From: Pilimelia terevasa
GTDB lineage: Bacteria > Actinomycetota > Actinomycetes > Mycobacteriales > Micromonosporaceae
Assembly: GCF_014647915.1 (NCBI RefSeq)
Contig: NZ_BMQC01000010.1
Location: forward strand, 97,052-161,051
Length of the DNA stretch: 64,000 bases
Reading direction: 5' to 3'
A program made the position numbers and the translations under genes. This document shows, piece by piece, positions 57,949-64,000 of the stretch. The notes below the pieces were generated by a model. It worked only from the letters and a program-made list of their open reading frames with translations. It did no database searches and had not been told where the DNA came from. The stretch's first letter is position 1. Each line of letters begins with the position of its first letter.

Positions 57949-59262
57949 TCAGTGGATGATCGGCAGCCCGGCCGTCGCCATCGCCTTGATCACCGCGGCG
58001 GACTCCACCAGCCCCACCACCAGCACCGCGTCCGCCCGGAACTCCCGGATCTCGGCGGCGCCGCCGGTGAAGTCGACCGGCTTGTCGCCGGCCGGCCGGT
58101 ACGTCAGGGCCTTCACGTGGTCCTCCGTGCGGCCGGCGTTCAGCAGCGCCTGGCGCACGTTGTTCTGGAGCCCCGTGCCGTACGCGTCGTCGCGGGCGAC
58201 GATCACGACCCGCTGCGCCCCGTCCCGCATGATCACGTCCGCCAGCGCCCGACCCTGGAGCACGTCGGAGGGGGCCGTGCGGAAGTACAGCCCCGCGTCC
58301 TCGACGTTGGTCAGGTCGGCGGCCGTGTTCGACGGCGAGAACAGCACCACGCCCGCCCGGACCACGTCCGGCAGGATCTCCCGGGCCACGCCGGAGGTAC
58401 CCGGTCCGATCACGACACTGACCTGGGCGGCGACGAGATCCGCCAGCGACCGGCGGGCCGTCTCCGGATCGGTGCCGTCGTCCCGGTCGAGCCACTGCAC
58501 GGGCGCGCCGAGCGACCCGCCCGCGGCGTTGATCTCCCGGAGGGCCAACTGGGCGCCGGCCCGGGCCCGCGGGTACAGCAGCGCGGCCGCGCCGGTCTTG
58601 GGCAGCAGACCGCCGATGCGCAGCGGCCCCGCGGCCGGAGCGCCGCCCGTGGCCGGTGCCTCGTCCTGCGAGACGGTCGTCTCGTCACCGGCGCCCACGA
58701 ACTCGGTCTTGGCGTCGTCGATGCGGTCGCGCTCGCCGAAGTGCAGGGTCGCGTACGAGGCGGAGGACGGCTCGCCGGCCTGGGTGAAGCCGGAGCGGCG
58801 CAGGGAGATCCCGCGGTACCGCAGGTCCTTCTTCGCCCGGGCCAGCTTCAGACACGCCGCCACCGTGTCGCACAGCTCCCCGCCCGCGGTCACGCCCGTG
58901 ATCTGCGCGGCCACCCGGCGCGGGTTGGCGCTGCCAGCGATCTCGGCGGCCACGGCGCTTATCACGACGGCGTCGTACGCCTCCGCCGCGTAGCTGAAGT
59001 CGGTCAGCCGGCCGTCGATCCCGGTGAGCCGGGTGCGGAAGCTCTCCGACAGGGGCGTGAGCGGGATGGTGCCCTTCATCCCCGCCAGCAGGCCCGGCTG
59101 CTCCCTGAACTGCTCGCCGAACGAGTTGCTCATGTTGCCGTCGGCGCCGTAGATGCGCATCGACGAGGCGGCCGGCTGGTCGGCGGCGTCACCGCCGCAG
59201 GCGGTGAGCGCGGCCAGCAGGACGGCGGTGCCGGTCAGGAGAGCGGCGTGCGACGTGCGCAT
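57949..59262 (-). CDS. substrate-binding lipoprotein with circularly permuted lobes
   Basis: A 437-residue lipoprotein; lipobox ALTAC with Cys at 22. Its Peripla_BP_6 (LivJ-type) domain is in unusual order. After the lipobox come, at residues about 35-195, segments typical of the C-terminal lobe (GADGNMSNSFGEQF, FSYAAEAYDAVVISAVA, VTAGGELCDTVAACL). A linker follows, and at about 212-437 come segments of the N-terminal lobe (IGGLLPKTGAAALLYP, LALREINAAGGSLGAPV, DDGTDPETARRSL, VIGPGTSGVAREI). The protein stops at LPIIH, just where the other lobe would normally begin. No permease or ATPase gene is next to it. The ATG at 59262 has GGAGGGAG. Confidence 0.87.
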   Translation of the reverse strand: MRTSHAALLTGTAVLLAALTACGGDAADQPAASSMRIYGADGNMSNSFGEQFREQPGLLAGMKGTIPLTPLSESFRTRLTGIDGRLTDFSYAAEAYDAVVISAVAAEIAGSANPRRVAAQITGVTAGGELCDTVAACLKLARAKKDLRYRGISLRRSGFTQAGEPSSASYATLHFGERDRIDDAKTEFVGAGDETTVSQDEAPATGGAPAAGPLRIGGLLPKTGAAALLYPRARAGAQLALREINAAGGSLGAPVQWLDRDDGTDPETARRSLADLVAAQVSVVIGPGTSGVAREILPDVVRAGVVLFSPSNTAADLTNVEDAGLYFRTAPSDVLQGRALADVIMRDGAQRVVIVARDDAYGTGLQNNVRQALLNAGRTEDHVKALTYRPAGDKPVDFTGGAAEIREFRADAVLVVGLVESAAVIKAMATAGLPIIH

Positions 59263-59428
59263 GGACGGGTGTCTCCCTCCCGGAATGGTCACCCCGGCAG
59301 ACTAACGCGCGATGCGCGGCGTCGCACCGGGTGTAGCGCCGCTGCGGGAGGTCGAAATCCTTCCGTTACCGTGGGATTCCGCAGGAAAAATCTACAATGT
59401 ACGGTGTAACTGTGATCAAAACCGCAGT

Positions 59429-59659
59429 TCAGACCGGGTGCTTACGGTCAGGAGAATCTGTCCTATCCGGGCGGTGAGCCTCGGGGACCGGCGGTCCGGT
59501 GGCGGCGGGGGCGTCGTGCCTCCAGGCGGGCGAGGTGACCGCCGGCCCCTGGCGGGCGTCGCGGTGCTGCCGAGCGTCACATATGCCGTGCCGGACGGCC
59601 AGACGGACGATCGAGTACAGCAGGACGGATCCCAGGGCGAGCGCCAACCACCACGGCAT
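59429..59659 (-). CDS. small single-TM protein
   Basis: A 76-residue protein beginning MPWWLALALGSVLLYSIVRL, a hydrophobic segment, followed by a hydrophilic Pro/Arg/Asp-rich tail. The ATG at 59659 follows TACGCT by six bases, the same leaderless spacing seen for other genes in this window, which is the main evidence that it is real. No homology is known to me. It precedes tRNA-Phe on the opposite side and is otherwise isolated. Confidence 0.45.
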   Translation of the reverse strand: MPWWLALALGSVLLYSIVRLAVRHGICDARQHRDARQGPAVTSPAWRHDAPAATGPPVPEAHRPDRTDSPDRKHPV

Positions 59660-59736
59660 CCGCTCAGCGTAGGTGGTCCGGCGCGGAAATCTCGTCGCCG
59701 CTGCCGGGTGGTCCGCGGTCGTGGGGGCAAAGCAAA

Positions 59737-59766
59737 GCGCCTACCGGCGTTTCCGCAGGTAGGCGC
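59737..59766 (-). terminator. terminator downstream of tRNA-Phe
   Basis: Eight-base arms (59737-59744 and 59759-59766) with a 14-base partly paired loop, read on the minus strand after the tRNA. The downstream minus strand then reads TTTGCTTTG, a T-rich run rare in this genome. Confidence 0.6.
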
Positions 59767-59788
59767 CTACTCAGCCCGGCGAAGGTGC

Positions 59789-59865
59789 TGGTGGCCAGAG
59801 GCGGGGTCGAACCGCCGACCTTCCGATTTTCAGTCGGACGCTCGTACCAACTGAGCTATCTGGCC
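59789..59865 (-). tRNA. tRNA-Phe (GAA)
   Basis: Cloverleaf on the minus strand: acceptor GGCCAGA/TCTGGCC, D-arm GCTCAGTTGG, anticodon arm CCGACTGAAAATCGG with anticodon GAA, T-arm GGCGGTTCGACCCCGCC and an encoded CCA (59789-59791). Without the CCA the gene ends at 59792. Confidence 0.96.
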
Positions 59866-60843
59866 GTGGCGCCGTCAGGCGCCCGAAAAGAGTAGCAGGA
59901 TCGGCACGCGCGCACCGTGTCGGGTCCCTCCAGTCGCCGTGCAGTGAATCGCCCCATTTGGCCACGTCGGCAACGACGTACAGTGACCGGGAACGCCGGT
60001 TCGCCCACCTTAAGTGACTAGTGTCTTGCGTGGCGGTGTGCTTGTCCGGCTGTTGCGGCCGGGTGTTGCGGGTCCGCGGTGCAGAAGGTGCGGCGGTCGT
60101 CTGCCCTTGGCCGTCGTTGTGACGTCCGTGCGTGTCAGTGCGGGTGCGTACGGGTGGGTGCGGGTGAGTGCTTCGACATCCGAGCGATCCGGGAGCGAAT
60201 ACCGGGCACGACCCGCCCCCTATTTTCGTCACTGGGTGTGATCCTCGCTGTTTGAGGCGGCTGTCGCCGGTTGGATGGCGCGGTACCGACGCTGCGCTGC
60301 TCGAGCCCGGTCGCGGGGCTGGTTCGTCACGGTGGCCGGCCAGTGTGGGGCTATCCGATGCCGCCATCTCGGGCGGTCCGGGGTGGGGTGCGGTAGTCGG
60401 GAGTTGCGGGCGCTGCGGGCGGCGGGGGTGGCCCTGGGGATGTGCGGGCGCCGGTTGGGGGCCGCGGCGTGTGCCGATGCCGGCACGGAGCGGAGTAGTG
60501 CCGTGTGCGCCGGGCGGTCGCGGCCGCTGCGGTGATCGCTGGGCTGGGGTCGCGTGCCGCGACTCGGCCGGCGAGGAGGGCCGGCAGCAGTCGGCGCGAG
60601 CAGCCGAATGGACTCGTCGCGCTGCCAGGTCGGGGCGGGCACGCCGTCGACGGCGGGCAGCCGCCCGTATCGCTTGGACCGGTTTCGGTGCGCAGGGCCG
60701 CAAGCATCGGTAGGGGCCTTCCAGAAGTGTGGGCAGCAGGTCATGACCTGCTGCCCACACTCCCGGCGCAGCTGAGCTGACGGTCGTCCCTGCCACCGCT
60801 TTGAGGACGGAAGTTCGGCGGCCTTGCCGAGGACGTCCGGGGG
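59866..60843. other. gene-poor stretch of about 980 bases
   Basis: I find no convincing gene here. Open frames on both strands are Arg/Pro/Ala-rich without ribosome-binding sites or known motifs; one long minus-strand frame even runs across tRNA-Phe. The stretch holds GTGCG-rich short repeats (about 60125-60170) and the perfect palindrome at 60726-60761. Confidence 0.6.
60726..60761. repeat. perfect 36-base palindrome
   Basis: Eighteen-base complementary arms (60726-60743, 60744-60761) with no loop; the inner core is CAGGTCATGACCTG. It is 82 bases beyond the stop of the small membrane protein read on the minus strand, so it is probably a terminator, though it could be a protein-binding site. 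Confidence 0.7.
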
Positions 60844-61002
60844 TCAGCGGCGCAAGCCGCTGCCGATCCCGGCCATTGAGAGGGCGACGCACAGGAGGCC
60901 GGCGAGCATCAACGCGGTCGGGGTCAGCGGGCCCAGGGCCGCCCCGATGAGCTGGAGCAGAAGCGCCAGACCGAAGAGAACGGCGGCGATGACGGCGAAC
61001 AT
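60844..61002 (-). CDS. 52-residue two-TM membrane protein
   Basis: A very small hydrophobic protein starting MFAVIAAVLFGLALLLQLIG, with a second hydrophobic segment PTALMLAGLLCVALSMAGIG and a basic end (SGLRR). The ATG at 61002 has a good GGAGGTCACC site, which decides it over an in-frame ATG at 61032. I recognise the general type (small actinobacterial membrane proteins) but no function. It is flanked by gene-poor sequence. Confidence 0.65.
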   Translation of the reverse strand: MFAVIAAVLFGLALLLQLIGAALGPLTPTALMLAGLLCVALSMAGIGSGLRR

Positions 61003-61114
61003 GGTGACCTCCAGCAGGGGGAACAGTGACATCGCCCGATGCCCGATCTTGACCGCCGGAAAACCTGGACGATCCCGCCGCTGGGGCCACCACGCCTCGG
61101 GCCGTGGGTTCAGG

Positions 61115-61272
61115 TTGTCAAGCGCCGGGTTTGTTGGAGGGTGTGATCACGTTCGCCGGTGTCGTGACCTGCACGGTCGCGGGTCCACAGCCCCATCTTT
61201 AGGGCACGCAGGGCCAGGTCGGTGCGCAGATTGGTGGATATACCCTGAGTCCTTTTCATCCCGGTGTATTGG
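61115..61272 (-). pseudogene. remnant of an IS3-like transposase core
   Basis: A minus-strand translation reads ISTNLRTDLALRALKMGLW followed by TRDRAGHD, similar to the DDE-core stretch of IS3-family transposases (MRTDL..ALxMALW). The frame stops soon after and no complete transposase or ends are present. It is evidence for older insertion activity in this gene-poor zone. Family assignment is from memory of the motif. Confidence 0.4.
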
Positions 61273-61717
61273 CAGGTCAGACGAGGTGCGGGACGGCCTC
61301 GACCCCAGACGGTAGGCCTGGTCCACCGCAGGTCAGGCCGCCGGGCTAACAGCAGGAGCCGACTGGTCGAGGTCGCGGTGAGGTCTCTGCGGTCAGGATG
61401 AAAAAGGCTCCCTGGATATCCCCACTGTCATCGTTGCGATGTTGACGAGCGCGACGTCGCGGACCGCCGAGGACCACCGCGCCTCCCGGCCGGCGTGCGC
61501 CTGAAACGCGCGCGGGTCGATGGAACGCCTCGGCGAACCGGCGCGCCCACCACAAACCAACCCACCCCGAGCATCACCCCACGACTTTGCCGGAGCCCTG
61601 TGTGGTCGCCGGCCGAAGAAAGGTGGATCAGCCCACCCGTCCGGCTCTGTGCCGCCACCGAGCCAGAGCACCAGCATTGAATTTCGAGTTCATGTTGATA
61701 GAAGGCCATCCTTGATG
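61273..61717. other. intergenic stretch left of the IS element
   Basis: About 445 bases with only short, overlapping open frames on both strands. None has a recognisable motif or a ribosome-binding site. Probably non-coding or decayed mobile DNA. Confidence 0.5.
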
Positions 61718-61732
61718 TGTGAGGTCTCAAGA
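61718..61732 (+). repeat. left terminal inverted repeat of the IS
   Basis: TGTGAGGTCTCAAGA, identical over 15 bases to the reverse complement of 63602-63616. Similarity continues imperfectly inward (CATTCTTGA against GATCGTTGA). Confidence 0.8.
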
Positions 61733-61820
61733 CATTCTTGACTGATCGTCGTCATTAGATCCTTGACGCCGGTCCATGTTCGATGATCTCCTCTGACGCG
61801 TTCCCGGCGCTGGAGATGAT

Positions 61821-63607
61821 GTGCGCGACGATCGTGGTTGGCTGGTCGAGCACCGGTACAAGGCGGTGTGCGAAGTCCGGCAGGGACATCCGGTCGCCGA
61901 GGTGGCCGCCCGGTTCGGAACGTCGCGGCAGAGCGTGTACTCCTGGCTGCGCCGCTACGACGAGGAGGGCCTGGACGGGCTCAGGGAACGATCCCGGCGT
62001 CCCCATTCCAGCCCTCGCAGCTGGCTGCCGAGGTAGAGGCGCTGATCTGCGAAATGCGTCGGGCACATCAACGCTGGGGCGCGCGGCGGATCAGCTTCGA
62101 GCTGTCCCGGACCGGTCTTGACCCAGGGCCCTCGCGGGCGACCGTGCATCGGGTGCTGGTCCGCAACGGCTTGGTCGACCCCCACGCCCAGCAGCGCAAA
62201 CGTGCCTGGAATCGCTGGGAACGCGACGCGCCGATGCAGCTGTGGCAGCTCGACATCGTCGACGGCATGCGCCTTCCGAACGGCCGCCAGTGCAAGATCG
62301 TGACCGGCTTGGACGACCACTCCCGGTTCGCCGTGGTCGCCGCGGTCGTGGCCCGACCCACGGGCAAAGCGATCTGCGCGGCGTTCACCGCGGCGATGGA
62401 CCGCTACGGCGAGCCCGAGGAAGTGCTGACCGACAACGGCAAGCAGTTCACCGGCCGGCACACCAAACCCATGCCGGTGGAAGTGCTGTTCGAGCGCATC
62501 TGCCGGCAGCGCGGCATCGTGCAGCGGCTGACCAAGATCCGGTCGCCCACCACGACCGGGAAGGTGGAACGCTTCCACCACAGCCTGCAGCAGGAGTTCC
62601 TCAACCACTGCGCCCCGTTCCCGGACCTGCCCAGCGCTCAAGCGGCCCTCGACGGATGGGTCGATGCCTACAACACCCGCCGGCCCCACCAGTCGCTGGA
62701 CATGGCCACCCCCGCCACCCGGTTCCACCGGCCTGTGATCGCGGCCGCTGCGACGCTGCGCCAGCCGAGCCGCCCCCAGCGACCCGCTGCCGCTTCGGTG
62801 CCAGCTCTCGCTGAGCTGCGGGCCGTCGAGCTTCACCTGAGCGTGCCGCCCAGCGGCGCCCTCAGCCTGGCCGGACGCCAGCTGGTCTGGGTCGGGAAAG
62901 CGTTCGCCGGCCGCACCGTGCATCTGTGGGCCGACCAGCGCTCCATCCACCTGGCTGTCGCCGGGGAACACCTCAAGACCGTCCCGTCCCGACTCAGCAT
63001 CGATGACCTGCACCAACTCACCGCCCGCGGCGGCCGAGCCGCCGGCCCGACACCCGCAGCGTCCGCCCTCCACCCCGACGATGCCCTCGGCGCCACCGCG
63101 GTGCAGGTCCACCGAACCGCTAACCGCGACGGCAACGTCCAGCTCGCCGGCCAGCGCATCCAGCTCGGCGCCGACTACGCCGGCCAGCGCATCACCCTGC
63201 GCATGGACGGCCACCTGCTCCACGTGATCGCCGACGACCATCTCGCCCGCACCCTGCCCTCACCAGTGCCTGCTGACCAACGCGGCCGGCTCGTCGGCGC
63301 ACAACGCGTCGACACACCCCTGCCCCCACCACGGGGCGGCGCCCCCGCCGTCCGGCGGCGCGTGCCCGCCGACGGCGTCACGATGGTCGCCGGACAACGC
63401 CTACGCATCGGACGGGTCCATGCCGGCAAAACCGTCACCATCGCCGTCGAAGACACCCACTACCGCGCCTACTACGACGGAGAAGAGCTGGGCGCCTACC
63501 CACAAACCGGCAAACCAGCTGTCCGCGTCACGAGAACGGCGCATCGCGCCGGACAAACGCCAGTGCGTCCAGCATGTCCTGACAACGAACCGTCAACGAT
63601 CTCTTGA
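61821..63607 (+). pseudogene. IS481-family transposase, frameshifted, with three C-terminal beta repeats
   Basis: Translation runs from GTG 61821 in one frame through an HTH (VAARFGTSRQSVYSWLRRYD). It continues only by a -1 shift near 62008-62014, where HSSP joins PSQLAAEVEALI. The second frame holds an rve DDE domain: LWQLDIVDGMRL (first Asp), LTDNGKQFTG (second Asp) and TTTGKVERFHHSLQQEF (Glu). After the core, about 270 residues contain three similar beta-rich repeats of the type V-x-R-x-x-x-x-G-x-x-x-L-A-G-Q-x-(L/I). The shift could be a mutation or programmed frameshifting; no classic slippery heptamer is present. Confidence 0.8.
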
Positions 63608-63616
63608 GACCTCACA
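63602..63616 (-). repeat. right terminal inverted repeat of the IS
   Basis: Reverse complement of the left end, 15 of 15 bases identical. It lies at and just beyond the end of the transposase reading frame. Confidence 0.8.
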
Positions 63617-63627
63617 TACACCCATTC

Positions 63628-64000
63628 TCAATTCGCCTTCTTGAGGAACGGCAGTCCAGTGCGTTCATTCTCAGTCACAAAATACCCGGCAGGCGGCGAG
63701 TCCAGAGAGTCGCTACGGATGTCTCGGCTGAAGTAGTAAATCGTCTGAACTTTGCCGCCCCTAAGGCGCACTTGATTCGCATTCAGGTAATAAGGGTCGC
63801 CCGCCGAATTAACGTATCTCCAGGCGCGCCTGCCCGACAGGAGGTCGTTAAGTTTCGCCGTCGCCTGCAAATCGCCGGCATCGATGGCGCGGCGATACAG
63901 TTGCTCCGCTTCCTCGACCCGGCCCTGCTCTGACAGCAATGAAGCCAAGCCGCCCAAAGCATCCTGCCTGCCGGCATCGATGGCGCGGCGATACAGTTGC
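63628..64000 (-). CDS. TPR/Sel1-like repeat protein, C-terminal part
   Basis: The gene runs off the right edge; about 123 C-terminal residues are visible. It begins with helical repeats of 32 residues (AIDAGRQDALGGLASLLSEQ and then AEQLYRRAIDAGDLQATAKL), supported by a 31-base exact DNA repeat at 63874 and 63970. The last 70 residues, with WRYVNSAGDPYYLNANQVRL, TIYYFSRDI, PAGYFVTENERTGLPFLKKAN, resemble a small stand-alone domain seen in bacteria and archaea (YFS...PAGY...N.RTGLP.LKK), here fused to the repeats. Function unknown. The IS lies immediately beyond its stop. Confidence 0.75.
   Translation of the reverse strand, partial: QLYRRAIDAGRQDALGGLASLLSEQGRVEEAEQLYRRAIDAGDLQATAKLNDLLSGRRAWRYVNSAGDPYYLNANQVRLRGGKVQTIYYFSRDIRSDSLDSPPAGYFVTENERTGLPFLKKAN

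Larger units (their letters stand above)
61718..63616 (+). mobile_element. IS481-family insertion sequence
   Basis: A 1,899-base element bounded by inverted repeats of at least 15 bases, TGTGAGGTCTCAAGA at 61718-61732 and its complement at 63602-63616. It contains one transposase gene interrupted by a frameshift. The flanks (GATG on the left, TACA on the right) show no target-site duplication, so either the insertion is old or one end has been rearranged. It lies 11 bases from the stop codon of the TPR gene. Confidence 0.85.

Noticed and set aside
59771..61093. Long minus-strand open frame of about 440 codons
   Set aside because: It runs across tRNA-Phe and the small membrane gene, is Arg/Pro/His-rich with no domain or ribosome-binding site, and is typical of GC-rich spurious frames.
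61000..61820. Possible CRISPR or integrative-element attachment site near tRNA-Phe
   Set aside because: No regularly spaced repeats were seen, and no duplication of the tRNA 3' end was found on either side; no integrase is present.
61710..63625. Target-site duplication flanking the IS
   Set aside because: Bases on both sides (GATG and TACA) do not match at any of the lengths expected for IS481 (4-6 bases and longer).

Overview
This is a high-GC actinobacterial chromosome segment, most likely from the Micromonosporaceae (Micromonospora, Actinoplanes and relatives). The signs are the codon composition, a full-length bldC, DUF3073 and DUF3151 proteins, a valine dehydrogenase, an FabG4/HtdX/FadA2-type block and many leaderless starts with TANNNT -10 boxes. 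Taxonomy is inferred from gene content and recollection of synteny; no search was run.

Layout. 1-3.05 kb: C-terminus of ClpB, three small membrane proteins and a short-chain dehydrogenase. 3.1-8.1 kb: pyrE, an ArsR regulator, DedA, a two-subunit CoA-transferase and class II fructose-bisphosphate aldolase. 8.1-20.1 kb: two LPXTG-type SdrB-like surface proteins, a lipoprotein, a DrrAB-like ABC exporter with a PadR regulator, a sulfotransferase, a LOG-family protein, DUF3151, three tandem secreted DUF4360 paralogues and a ParA/MinD-like ATPase with a long disordered N-terminus. 20.1-24.8 kb: a diacylglycerol-kinase-like protein, purA, an AbiEi/DUF559-like protein and purD. 24.9-31.2 kb: accessory island with a coiled-coil protein of unknown function divergent from a small two-TM protein and an overlapping NB-ARC/TPR STAND ATPase. 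The last two share a short sequence motif. 31.2-34.9 kb: MaoC dehydratase, high-molecular-weight FabG and FadA2 thiolase. 35-49.8 kb: purB, two secreted proteases, YbjQ, GDT1, purSQL, a ComB-like protein, a large anchored surface protein, a sterol-carrier-like protein, purF and purM. 50-51.4 kb: a radical SAM/SPASM maturase overlapping a 78-residue precursor peptide (triceptide/AmcBA-like RiPP). 51.5-59.3 kb: DUF3073, valine dehydrogenase, bldC, aldo/keto reductase, a PrsW protease and a substrate-binding lipoprotein whose two lobes are in swapped order. 59.4-64 kb: tRNA-Phe, a gene-poor stretch with transposase remnants, an IS481-family element and the end of a TPR protein cut by the window edge.

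Function. Eight de novo purine genes (purA, D, B, S, Q, L, F, M) plus pyrE form the housekeeping backbone. Accessory genes sit between them: surface proteins, a RiPP pair and a candidate NLR-like immune pair. The three observations I rate highest are the NLR/small-effector pair with a matching amyloid-like motif, the amcBA-like cyclophane RiPP pair with its own leaderless promoter, and the circularly permuted Peripla_BP_6 lipoprotein.
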